Shown here piece after piece: positions 55,069-63,169 of a DNA stretch of 64,000 nt. Made by a program: the position numbers and the translations under genes. Position 1 is the stretch's first letter, and each line of letters opens with the position of its first letter. Source of the DNA: Sphingomonas dokdonensis (GTDB taxonomy: Bacteria; Pseudomonadota; Alphaproteobacteria; Sphingomonadales; Sphingomonadaceae). The notes beneath the pieces are model-generated. The model was not told the DNA's origin and did no database searches. It worked only from the letters and a program-made list of their open reading frames with translations. The stretch covers positions 1 through 64,000 of the forward strand of contig NZ_NBBI01000003.1 in NCBI RefSeq assembly GCF_002197685.1. The letters are read 5' to 3'.

Positions 55069-55683
55069 TCAATATTCCACTCCCTTCTGCGCGTTGAAGC
55101 CGGCGTTGAACGGATGCTTCACCTCGCCGAATTCGGTGACGAGGTCGGCGATCTCCTTCAGCTCCGCCCGCGCGCCGCGCCCGGTGATGCAGATATGCTT
55201 GGTCAGCGGCCGCTCCTTCAGGAACGCCAGCGCCTCGTCGAACGGCAGCGTGTCGTCGGCCAGCACGATGTTGAGTTCGTCCAGGATCACGAAGTCGATC
55301 TCGGGATCGAGGATCAGGTCCTTGGCCCGCTCCCACCCGCGCCGCGCCGCCGCGATATCCTTGGCGCGGTCCTGCGTGTCCCAGGTGAAGCCCTCGCCCA
55401 TGCTCTCGAAGCTGACGAGGTCGCTCGGGTGATCGGTGAAGAAATTGCGCTCCCCCGTCTCCCACGTCCCCTTCACGAATTGCAGGATCGCGACGCGCAT
55501 GCCCCAGCCGATCGAGCGGATCGCCATGCCGAAGGCGGCGGAGGACTTGCCCTTGCCGTTGCCGGTGTGGACTAGCAGCAACCCGCGCTCCAGCGTGCGC
55601 CGCGCCTGCAGCTTGTCGCGCGCCACCTTCATGCGGCGCATCTTCTCGTTGTGGCGGCTGTGGTCGTCGGGCTGATCGGTCAT
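55069..55683 (-). CDS. cobO: cob(I)yrinic acid a,c-diamide adenosyltransferase
   Basis: A 204-residue CobO/BtuR/CobA-type ATP:corrinoid adenosyltransferase, adding the adenosyl group to reduced corrinoids. P-loop: LVHTGNGKGKSSAAFGMAIR. Other family blocks: ILQFVKGTWETGERNFF, DFVILDELNIVLAD and HICITGRGARAELKEIADLV. It starts MTDQPDDHSRHNEKM at ATG 55683. It is upstream of the riboswitch, so it is not controlled by it. With BtuB-FCD it completes a salvage route. Confidence 0.95.
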   Translation of the reverse strand: MTDQPDDHSRHNEKMRRMKVARDKLQARRTLERGLLLVHTGNGKGKSSAAFGMAIRSIGWGMRVAILQFVKGTWETGERNFFTDHPSDLVSFESMGEGFTWDTQDRAKDIAAARRGWERAKDLILDPEIDFVILDELNIVLADDTLPFDEALAFLKERPLTKHICITGRGARAELKEIADLVTEFGEVKHPFNAGFNAQKGVEY

Positions 55684-55743
55684 GGCGATGCTATCGCCGT
55701 GCGAGGCTCGTGGCGCAACTCCCGCACGACCACCCGCCCACAT

Positions 55744-55839
55744 CGTCACCCCGGCCCTGTGCCGGGGTCCACTGACCCGCGCACTCGCCGGCCTGAGGGG
55801 CTGAGGCACGGTGGATGCCGGGACAAGCCCGGCATGACG
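55744..55839. repeat. 96-bp palindromic intergenic repeat, copy D
   Basis: Starts CGTCACCCCGGCC and ends GCCCGGCATGACG. Left arm CCCCGG-CCCTGTG-CCGGGG and right arm GCCGGG-ACAAG-CCCGGC are hairpins; it is roughly copy C in the opposite orientation. It lies between the divergent starts of cobO and the metalloprotease, so promoters must be placed around it. Confidence 0.8.
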
Positions 55840-55905
55840 AAGCGGGAGGCGGCTGGTCAAGCAAACTTCCTCTCCTTAGTGATCGCACAACAGGGGGGAC
55901 GATCA

Positions 55906-58344
55906 ATGAACCGCACGACCATGCTGCTCGGGCTGGCACTCGCCGCCGCACCGCTGTCCGCCCACGCGCAAACCCCCGCGCCGCTCGCCAATACCGAGCA
56001 GCTCGATGGTCTCCTTCCCGTCCACCTCGATCGCAGCGGCGGGCGCATCCTCCTGTCGCTGCCCGCTCCCGGGGCCGACGGCGTCGCCGCGCGGCTCCTG
56101 TATTCCACCGCGCTGCGCACCGGGCTCGGCTCCGCGCCTGTCGGGCTCGACCGCGCGCAGCCCGGCCCCGCGCAGATCCTGGTCATCCGCCGCCTGGGCA
56201 AGAAGGTCGCGTTCGAGCTGGAGAACAGCCGCTTCCGCGCCACCGGCGGCTCCCCCGCCGAACAGGCCGCGGCGAGCGACGCCTTTGCCTCCTCCACGCT
56301 GTGGATGGGCGACGCCATCGCCGGCCCCGACGGCCGCCTGCTGGTCGACATCGCGCCGTTCCTCGCACGCGATACCAAGGGGATCGCCGATCAGCTGAAG
56401 GATGCCGGCGAAAAGGGGTGGAAGCTCGTCCCCGATCTCAGCGCCGCCGACCCGGCCGCGACCCACGTCTTCCCCCGCAACATGGTGTTCGAGGCGCGCC
56501 AGACCTTTGCCAGCGACACGCCGGGGGCCGAGGTGCGCAACATCGCCCCCGACGCGCGCCAGGTCACATTGGTGGTGCGCCACAGCTTCGCCGCGCTGCC
56601 GGAAGGCGGCTACACCCAGCGACGCTTCGATCCGCGCGGCGGCAGCTTCTCGACCCAAATCCTCGATTTCGCCGCCCCGCTCGGCCAACCAATCGTCCGC
56701 AACCTCGCCAACCGCTTCCGCCTCGACAAGGTCGATCCCAGCGCCGCGCGGTCGCGGGTGAAGAAGCCGATCGTCTTTTACATCGACAATGCCGCCCCCG
56801 AGCCGATCCGCACCGCGCTGCTGGAGGGCGCATCGTGGTGGAAACAGGCGTTCGACGCGGCCGGCTTCATCGACGCCTATCAGGTGAAGATCCTGCCCGA
56901 CGGCGCCGACCCGCTCGACCTCAACTACAATGTCGTCAACTGGGTCAACCGGGCGACGCGCGGCTGGTCCTACGGCTATGCCGTCTCCGATCCGCGCACG
57001 GGCGAGATCCTGAAGGGCTCGGTGCTGCTCGGCTCGCTGCGGGTGCGGCAGGACATGCTGATCTACGAAGGGCTGGTCGGCGCCGCCGCGACCGGCAGCG
57101 GCGGACCCAACGACCCGCGCGAAGTGGCGCTCGCCCGCATTCGCCAGCTTGCCGCGCACGAGGTCGGCCACGCGCTCGGCCTCATGCACAATTTCGCCGC
57201 CAGTACGCAGGATCGCGCCTCCGTGATGGACTATCCCGCGCCGCGCGTGGGGCTGGTCGACGGCGCGCCCGACCTGTCGGACGCTTATGGTGTCGGGCTG
57301 GGCGCGTGGGACCTGTATGCGATCGACTGGCTGTACGGCGACAAGGCGGGCAGCGACCCCGACGCGCTCGCGCTGACCAAGGCGGCCGATGCGCAGCAGC
57401 GCGGCTTGCGCTTCGTGTCGGACGAGAATGCGCGCGCGGCATCGGCGTCGCAGCCTTGGGGCAGCCTGTGGGACGATGGCGCCGATCCGGTGGCCGAGCT
57501 TGCCCGCATGATGCAGGTGCGCGCCGCCGCGATCGCCCGCTTCGGCCCGCAGGCGCTCGCCGCCGACGAACCCGCCGCTAACCTGCGCCGCAAGTTCGTG
57601 CCGATCTGGCTGCTCCACCGTTATCAGGTGGAGGCCGCGGCCAAGCTGATCGGCGGCGTCACTTCCGAATATGCCGTGGCGGGCGACGGCCACAATGTCG
57701 CCGCCGCCGTGCCGGGCGCGTCGCAGGATGCCGCACTCGACGCCTTGCTCGCGACGCTCGATCCCGCCGCGCTCGACGTGCCCGAACGGCTGATCCCGCT
57801 GCTGTCGGCCGGCTGGTCGGGCGACCGCGACCGCCAGTTCGATATCGAGGTGATGCGCACCGCAGGCAGCACCGTGTTCGATCCGCTGGTCGCCGCCGAG
57901 GTCGCGGCGCAGGTGACGCTGGACGCGCTGCTCGCCCCCGAACGGCTGGCACGCATGGCCGATCAGCACCGCCGCGACGCCGCGATCCCCGGCCCGGGGA
58001 TGCTGGCCGATCGCCTGCTCGCGCGCGCCGCCGCGCCCGTCGCCGACGATCGCCTTGCCGCCGTCCGCCGCGCGATCGGCACCCGCATCGTGCTGAGCCT
58101 GGCGAAGGCCGCCCGCGCGCCGGCGACCGGGAGCGAAGCCCAAGTCGCCATCGATCAGGCGCTGGCCGATTGGGCGGCGAAGCAAGGAAAAAGCCGCATC
58201 GCCGGTGCCAATGACCGCGCCTGGGCGCTCACCACCGCGCGGTTGCTGGGGGACCGCGACGCGCTCGCCGCCGCGCTGAAAGACGAGGCGATCGAACCCA
58301 AGATCCCGCCGGGCATGCCGATCGGCAGCGGCGAGCTGCACTGA
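55906..58344 (+). CDS. exported zinc-dependent metalloprotease (DUF5117/DUF5118 type)
   Basis: An 812-residue protein with signal peptide MNRTTMLLGLALAAAPLSAH then AQ. The extended zinc motif HEVGHALGLMH at ~418-428 (HExxHxxGxxH) and the following VMDYPAPR identify a metzincin-like metallopeptidase. The N-terminal region (ARLLYSTALRTGLGSAPVGL) and length match the large outer-membrane/periplasmic metalloproteases carrying DUF5117 and DUF5118. ATG 55906 has GGGGGGA upstream. Substrates unknown. Confidence 0.88.
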   Translation: MNRTTMLLGLALAAAPLSAHAQTPAPLANTEQLDGLLPVHLDRSGGRILLSLPAPGADGVAARLLYSTALRTGLGSAPVGLDRAQPGPAQILVIRRLGKKVAFELENSRFRATGGSPAEQAAASDAFASSTLWMGDAIAGPDGRLLVDIAPFLARDTKGIADQLKDAGEKGWKLVPDLSAADPAATHVFPRNMVFEARQTFASDTPGAEVRNIAPDARQVTLVVRHSFAALPEGGYTQRRFDPRGGSFSTQILDFAAPLGQPIVRNLANRFRLDKVDPSAARSRVKKPIVFYIDNAAPEPIRTALLEGASWWKQAFDAAGFIDAYQVKILPDGADPLDLNYNVVNWVNRATRGWSYGYAVSDPRTGEILKGSVLLGSLRVRQDMLIYEGLVGAAATGSGGPNDPREVALARIRQLAAHEVGHALGLMHNFAASTQDRASVMDYPAPRVGLVDGAPDLSDAYGVGLGAWDLYAIDWLYGDKAGSDPDALALTKAADAQQRGLRFVSDENARAASASQPWGSLWDDGADPVAELARMMQVRAAAIARFGPQALAADEPAANLRRKFVPIWLLHRYQVEAAAKLIGGVTSEYAVAGDGHNVAAAVPGASQDAALDALLATLDPAALDVPERLIPLLSAGWSGDRDRQFDIEVMRTAGSTVFDPLVAAEVAAQVTLDALLAPERLARMADQHRRDAAIPGPGMLADRLLARAAAPVADDRLAAVRRAIGTRIVLSLAKAARAPATGSEAQVAIDQALADWAAKQGKSRIAGANDRAWALTTARLLGDRDALAAALKDEAIEPKIPPGMPIGSGELH

Positions 58345-58347
58345 GCG

Positions 58348-58995
58348 TCAGCCGCGCGCGATCCGTTCCAGCGCGGCATGATCCACCACCGTGATCGCGC
58401 GATAGCCCCGCGCGATCACGCCCTTGCGCTCCAGCGCTGCCAGGTGGCCGTTGATCGTCTTGCGTGACAGGCCGGTCATTTCGGCAAGGTCGCTCTGGCT
58501 CACCGGCACACTGTCGCCTTGCGCGAATTGCAGCAGGCGCAGCGCCACGCGCCCCTCGGCCGTCTGCACCAGGAGATAGGCGGCCAGCCGCGTCGCCTGC
58601 TCCAGCTGCGCGTACACCAGCTCGTTGATCGCCCGCCACAAGCTCGCGTCGGTCGCCGCTGCGCGGTCCAGCGCATCGTCGGCGATCATCAGCACTCGCG
58701 CCGGCGTGTTTGCCCGCACCGTGATGATGCGCGGCCCGCCGCCGCTGCGCCGCGTGCGGCCCAGGATGGTCGGTGCCGAGGCCAGCCCGATCATCACGTC
58801 GCGATCGGCATCCAGCGCCACCTCCATGCGCAGCGCCCCGTCGAGCACGGCCAGCAGCCCCGTCCCCTCGTCCCCCTGGCTATAGACCCATTGTCCGCGC
58901 TGCAGGTCCACCGTCCGCCCGCCGGCGACCAGCATTCGCTGTAGCGCAGCCGGCTGGCGCGCGAACCACGGGTTGCGGCCAAGCGCCGCGAGCAT
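58348..58995 (-). CDS. Crp/Fnr family transcriptional regulator
   Basis: About 215 residues. The N-terminal cyclic-nucleotide-binding-like beta-roll has QWVYSQGDEGTGLLAVLDGA, and the C-terminal winged helix-turn-helix has PVSQSDLAEMTGLSRKTING. No Cys cluster for an iron-sulfur centre is present, and cAMP-contact residues are not obvious, so its signal is unknown. ATG 58995 is chosen over GTG 59013 because a palindromic operator-like site covers 59013. Divergent from the dioxygenase gene, which it may regulate. Confidence 0.88.
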   Translation of the reverse strand: MLAALGRNPWFARQPAALQRMLVAGGRTVDLQRGQWVYSQGDEGTGLLAVLDGALRMEVALDADRDVMIGLASAPTILGRTRRSGGGPRIITVRANTPARVLMIADDALDRAAATDASLWRAINELVYAQLEQATRLAAYLLVQTAEGRVALRLLQFAQGDSVPVSQSDLAEMTGLSRKTINGHLAALERKGVIARGYRAITVVDHAALERIARG

Positions 58996-59007
58996 TGCCG
59001 GCTCAAA

Positions 59008-59023
59008 TGTCACAAAGGTGACA
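59008..59023. promoter_or_regulatory. TGTCAC-N4-GTGACA palindrome, possible Crp/Fnr site
   Basis: A 16-base inverted repeat TGTCAC-AAAG-GTGACA, with Fnr-like 4-base spacing and GTCAC half-sites. It lies between the Crp/Fnr gene and the divergent dioxygenase gene, 58 bases before the latter's ATG. A natural operator for the adjacent regulator, acting on both genes. Confidence 0.6.
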
Positions 59024-59080
59024 ATACCGCTCCCGCGACTCGGGTAAACCCCGATCAGACAGAAGAGACAGGAGTGGATC

Positions 59081-59929
59081 ATGGCAACGCAGCTCAAGGA
59101 TCGCGTGACGACCCGCCCGATCGGCAAGCATGTCGGCATCGAATTCGAAGGCGTCGACCTCACCAGCCTCGACGATCTGACACTGGCCGAGATGCGCCAG
59201 GCACTGGCCGATCACGGCATGGTCTTCGTGCGCGACCAGCAGCTTACCCCCGAACAGCACATCGCCTTCGCGCGTCGCTGGGGCGAGATCGACATCAACA
59301 ACTACTTTCCCGCGAACGGCGGCTATCCCGAGATCGCCGAGGTGCGCAAGGCGGAGAACCAGCAGACCAATATCGGCGGCGGCTGGCACACCGATCACAG
59401 CTACGATCAGGTGCCGGCGATGGGATCGATCCTGCTCGCCCGCGAAACCCCGCCGACCGGCGGCGACACGCTGTTCGCCAGCATGTCCGCCGCGTTCGAG
59501 TCGCTGTCGCCAGGCATGAAGGAAACGCTGCGCACGATGCGCGCCGTCCACTCGGCCGACCATATCTACAGCAAGGACGGCATCTACTCGAAAACCGATC
59601 AGGCGGCGGACCTGAAGGGGCATGACGTGCACACCCACGCCGTCCACCCCGTCGTCATCAAGCATCCGCGCACCGGGCGCGAGATCCTCTACGTGAACCC
59701 CGCCTTCACGCTCCATTTCGAAGGCTGGACGCGTGAGGAGAGCATGCCGCTGCTCACCTATCTGTATCAGGTCGGCATGCGGGAGGAGTTCCACTGCCGC
59801 GTGCAATGGGCGCCGGGATCGATGGCGATCTGGGACAATCGCTCAACCTGGCATCATGCGATGAACGATTATCACGGCCACCGCCGGCTGATGCACCGCA
59901 TCACCATTTCGGGCGAGCCGCTCAACTGA
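59081..59929 (+). CDS. TauD/TfdA family dioxygenase
   Basis: A 282-residue Fe(II)/2-oxoglutarate dioxygenase. Metal ligands His103-x-Asp105 (GWHTDHSYDQVP) and distal His ~256 (TWHHAMNDY), with 2-oxoglutarate Arg in HRRLMHRITI. The family hydroxylates taurine, alkyl sulfonates, 2,4-D or similar compounds. TauD-like residues alone do not fix the substrate. ATG 59081 follows AGGAG. No sulfonate ABC transporter is adjacent. Likely controlled by the divergent Crp/Fnr regulator. Confidence 0.92.
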   Translation: MATQLKDRVTTRPIGKHVGIEFEGVDLTSLDDLTLAEMRQALADHGMVFVRDQQLTPEQHIAFARRWGEIDINNYFPANGGYPEIAEVRKAENQQTNIGGGWHTDHSYDQVPAMGSILLARETPPTGGDTLFASMSAAFESLSPGMKETLRTMRAVHSADHIYSKDGIYSKTDQAADLKGHDVHTHAVHPVVIKHPRTGREILYVNPAFTLHFEGWTREESMPLLTYLYQVGMREEFHCRVQWAPGSMAIWDNRSTWHHAMNDYHGHRRLMHRITISGEPLN

Positions 59930-59936
59930 GCGGTCG

Positions 59937-60332
59937 CTAGCTCGCCGCAGCGCGCGTGTAGCGGACGAAATCGCCCAGCACGATCTGGCTGCGGACGGCG
60001 CGGGAGCCGGGATCGACCAGTCGCACCCTGTCGGCATCGCATAATTGCGTGCCGACATTGCGCGTCAGCAGGATGTCGCGCCGCTCCAGCCGCGCAGCGT
60101 CCGATCGCGGCCGATTGACGTACACCCGACTGCCCACGCGGTAGATGATCGCCGTGCCGTCGATGATCTCGGTCGCGGTGATGCCGCTCAGGCTGATGCA
60201 GCGCACCGGCGCGCCCGGCACCAACCCGGCGGTCGCCTTGGCTAGGGCGGTTTGACCATCCTTGGGCGCTGCTGCGGTGGCGGGCGCAGCAAGGCCGGCG
60301 ATCGTTGCGAGCAGCAGGGCGATGCGTGTCAT
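59937..60332 (-). CDS. exported hypothetical protein (131 aa)
   Basis: A 131-residue protein with signal peptide MTRIALLLATIAGLAAPATA. The mature part has APVRCISLSGITATEIIDGT, YRVGSRVYVNRPRSDAARL and GTQLCDADRVRLVDPGSRAV, with two Cys that may form a disulfide. I recall similar proteins in sphingomonads, without a function. Its end lies seven bases from the end of the convergent dioxygenase gene, and it is divergent from the 791-residue protein gene. Confidence 0.7.
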   Translation of the reverse strand: MTRIALLLATIAGLAAPATAAAPKDGQTALAKATAGLVPGAPVRCISLSGITATEIIDGTAIIYRVGSRVYVNRPRSDAARLERRDILLTRNVGTQLCDADRVRLVDPGSRAVRSQIVLGDFVRYTRAAAS

Positions 60333-60429
60333 GATCGCGATGTTGCCCCGGCCCCGCTGAACACGTGCTGACCGCGCCGGCCGCCGCGGCGATGATTGCA
60401 GCGGCGGCAAAGCGGGCTACACGGGGGCC

Positions 60430-62805
60430 GTGCCGCTTTCCCTTTCTCCCGTGCGCACGGCGCTGCGCCGCGTCGCGCTCGCCTCCCTCCTCCTGCTCGC
60501 GCCGGCCGCCACGGTGCTGGCTGCGGAGGGCAATGCCTTTGATCTCGCCGGCCCGTCGCTGCGCGTCTCGGTCACGCATGGCGACGTCACCTTGCCGCTG
60601 TCGCAGGTGCCGAACCTGACGGCCGGCGATCGCATCCGCGTCGTCGCCGACCTGCCGGTCGAGCAAAGCGCGCATTACCGCATGGTGCTCGCCTTCCTGC
60701 GCGGCGCGACCAATCCGCCGCCCAAGGACTGGCTCGCCGACGTGCGCACGTGGAAGCCGAAGGAAGCCGCGATCGACATGCGCGTGCCGGAGGGCGCGCA
60801 GCAGGCGCTGGTGTTCCTGGTGCCCGACACCGGCGGCGCGATCGACGGCGTGGCCAAGGCGATCCGCGATCAGCCCGGCGCGTTCGTACGCGCCTCGCAG
60901 GAGCTGAACCAAGCGATGCTCGACCGCACCCGGCTCGAGACGTTCCTGGAGCAGATCCGCACCCGCGAGCCGGCAGAGGTCGCCCGCGTATCGCCCAAAC
61001 TCGCCGACAGCCTGGCGATCAAGCTCGACGCCGCCTGCCTGCTGCGCCAGTCCGACCCGCGCGCCGGCTGCCTTGCGCAAAGCGGCAATGCCGCGGTGCT
61101 GGCCGACAGCCAGACCAGCTCGATCGCGCAGACGCTCGCCGGCGCGCCTGCCAATATCGCGCTGCAGCTCAGCGCCACGCCGCAGGGCGGCTTTGGCTAT
61201 TACAGCGGGTATATCGGCGTGGTGCGTGATCTCGCCCGCATGCTGGGCGCGTTCCAGTCGGCGCAGCTGCGTTTCATCCCGGCGCTCAGCGTGCCGCGCG
61301 AAGGGCATATCGAGCTGTTGCTCAACACCGTGCCCTCGTTCCGCAAGCCGCAGTCGGTGCTGGTCGCCGCACTCCCCACCGTTGCCGCGCCGACCCCGCC
61401 GGTGCTGACGGTGAAAAGCGCCGGCCCCTTCTGCCTGACACAGCCGGGGCTGGTGCTGCCCGTCGGCGGCGCGCCGCTGGTCTTTTCCACCGCCTATCCG
61501 CGCGCGATGACGCTGCGCGTGCCGACCGCCGCGGGCAAGACGCTCGACCTGCCCGCCGCCGCCGATGCCGCCGCGGGTGGCTTCGTCGTCGGCGCCACCG
61601 CCACGCCCGCGATCGCGCTGGCCGAGGGCGGCGAGGCGCGCCTGCAAGGCTTCTGGGGCTTCCAGCCGTTCGACGGCCCGCGCTTCCGCCTCGTCAGCCC
61701 GGCCGGCGACAAATGGCAGGCCGATGGCGCGACCCTGGTGGTCGGCCGCGACACCCCGCTCACCCTGACCGGCGGCGCGGCGTCCTGTGTCGCGGAGGCA
61801 TGGCTTGAGCGCGGCACGCAGCGCCGTGCAGTGGCGGTCAAGGCTGGCGTGGACGGCGCGCTCGCGCTCACCGTGCCGCTCGCCGGCATGGAGCCCGGCC
61901 CCGTATCGCTGCTGATCCGCAGCCACGGCGTCGCCCAGCCGCGCCGCCTCGATCTGCGCGCCTATGCCGAGGCGGGCAGCATCACCGGCTTCACCATGCA
62001 TGCCGGCGACACCAGCGGCACGCTTGCGGGCACGCGGCTCGATCAGGTCACCGCGCTGGAGATCAACACCGTCGCCTTCACCCCCGCGGGCCTCACCCGC
62101 GCCGGCACCAACGACCGGCTGGCGCTCACCGCCCAGGCGCCCGCCGCGGCACAATGGCCGGCCGGCGAGGCGACCGGCCGCGCGACGCTGGCGGACGGCC
62201 GCACGGTAAAGGTGCCGGTACGCATCGTTCCCGCCCGCCCGGACGCCACCCTTATCACCCGCTCGCTCAGCCGGACCGGGGCGCCGCCGGCAGTGCCGCT
62301 CGCGCTCGCGGGCGATACCTTCGTGCCGCAGGACATGCTGATCACCTTTTCGCTGCGCGCCGCCGGCACCACGCGCTTTGCCGCAACCGACCGGGTCGAG
62401 GTGGAGGCCGGCGAGACCGGCGCCACCGCCCAGCTTTCGCTGCAATTGCAGGACGACCACGTCGCCATCGCCACGCTCGATCCCGCCAAGGCGCTGGGGC
62501 CCGCCGCGCGCGGGCCGCTACGCTACCGGCTGGTGCGCGACACGGCGGCGGGCGACTGGCACCCGCTCGCCACGCTCGTCCGGCTGCCGCAGCTGTCGGC
62601 GGTCGCTTGCCCCGCCGGGGCTGCGCGCTGCACGCTGACCGGCACCGGCCTGTTTCTCCTCACCCGGATCGCCGGCCTTGCGGATACGCCGGTGCCGGAC
62701 GGCTTCACCGGCACCACCCTGCCGATCTCGCCGCCGACAAATGGCGCCTGGCAGCTGCACCTGCGCGATGCACAAGGCGCCGTTGCCACGCTGGCTGCGC
62801 CATGA
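60430..62805 (+). CDS. large periplasmic protein of unknown function (791 aa)
   Basis: A 791-residue protein with an N-terminal signal (ALASLLLLAPAATVLAAEGN). The chain is rich in beta-type sequence and Ala. Noted stretches: TLPLSQVPNLTAGDRIRVVA, WLADVRTWKPKEAAIDMRVP, GYYSGYIGVVRDLARMLGAF and HIELLLNTVPSFRKP. Repeated Ig-like beta-domains seem possible in the C-terminal half. There is no catalytic motif that I recognise. GTG 60430 follows GGGGG; GTG 60451 is another option. It may be a structural or adhesion-type envelope protein. Confidence 0.72.
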   Translation: MPLSLSPVRTALRRVALASLLLLAPAATVLAAEGNAFDLAGPSLRVSVTHGDVTLPLSQVPNLTAGDRIRVVADLPVEQSAHYRMVLAFLRGATNPPPKDWLADVRTWKPKEAAIDMRVPEGAQQALVFLVPDTGGAIDGVAKAIRDQPGAFVRASQELNQAMLDRTRLETFLEQIRTREPAEVARVSPKLADSLAIKLDAACLLRQSDPRAGCLAQSGNAAVLADSQTSSIAQTLAGAPANIALQLSATPQGGFGYYSGYIGVVRDLARMLGAFQSAQLRFIPALSVPREGHIELLLNTVPSFRKPQSVLVAALPTVAAPTPPVLTVKSAGPFCLTQPGLVLPVGGAPLVFSTAYPRAMTLRVPTAAGKTLDLPAAADAAAGGFVVGATATPAIALAEGGEARLQGFWGFQPFDGPRFRLVSPAGDKWQADGATLVVGRDTPLTLTGGAASCVAEAWLERGTQRRAVAVKAGVDGALALTVPLAGMEPGPVSLLIRSHGVAQPRRLDLRAYAEAGSITGFTMHAGDTSGTLAGTRLDQVTALEINTVAFTPAGLTRAGTNDRLALTAQAPAAAQWPAGEATGRATLADGRTVKVPVRIVPARPDATLITRSLSRTGAPPAVPLALAGDTFVPQDMLITFSLRAAGTTRFAATDRVEVEAGETGATAQLSLQLQDDHVAIATLDPAKALGPAARGPLRYRLVRDTAAGDWHPLATLVRLPQLSAVACPAGAARCTLTGTGLFLLTRIAGLADTPVPDGFTGTTLPISPPTNGAWQLHLRDAQGAVATLAAP

Positions 62806-62814
62806 TGGCTCCGG

Positions 62815-62976
62815 TCAGTGCACCGTGCGCCGCGGCGGCGGCGGCAGGCCGCGCCCGTCAAGCGTCACCAGCGCCGCATTGAGGTGAAGGCTGGTTTCGG
62901 ACAAGCCGAGCCCATCCGCCACTTCAAGGGCGTGCCGCACGGCATCGAGGAGATGCCGATTTCCTTTCCTGCGCAT
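62815..62976 (-). CDS. small hypothetical protein (53 aa)
   Basis: A 54-codon frame on the minus strand in the gap after the 791-residue gene. It begins MRRKGNRHLLDAVRHALEVA, goes on with DGLGLSETSLHLNAALVTLD and ends with a Pro-Arg-rich tail. The N-terminal amphipathic helix and the LHLNAALVTLDG stretch read like a real protein, and I have the impression of similar small proteins in sphingomonads. No strong ribosome binding site is visible. Function unknown. Confidence 0.5.
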   Translation of the reverse strand: MRRKGNRHLLDAVRHALEVADGLGLSETSLHLNAALVTLDGRGLPPPPRRTVH

Positions 62977-63111
62977 GGCCGCTATTTTGCCCGCTGCGGC
63001 GACGGCGCGAAACCCATGAACATGGTTAATAGCGCCACCACGGCGTCTTTATGCGCCAAACGACCGATTGGCCGGCGGCGCGGATCGCCGGGCGTCCCGC
63101 GATCGCGCCAC

Positions 63112-63140
63112 ATTGCACTCTTTCGGCGCCTCCCCCACAT
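63112..63140 (+). promoter_or_regulatory. possible RpoH (heat-shock) promoter
   Basis: ATTGCAC (63112-63118), 14 bases, then CCCCACAT (63133-63140), which resembles the sigma-32 consensus CTTGAA-N(11-16)-CCCCATnT. It lies about 30 bases before the ATG of the DnaJ-like gene, an expected heat-shock target. The -35 match is partial. Confidence 0.45.
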
Positions 63141-63169
63141 AGCCGGGTAATACACCAACTGGGGCAACA

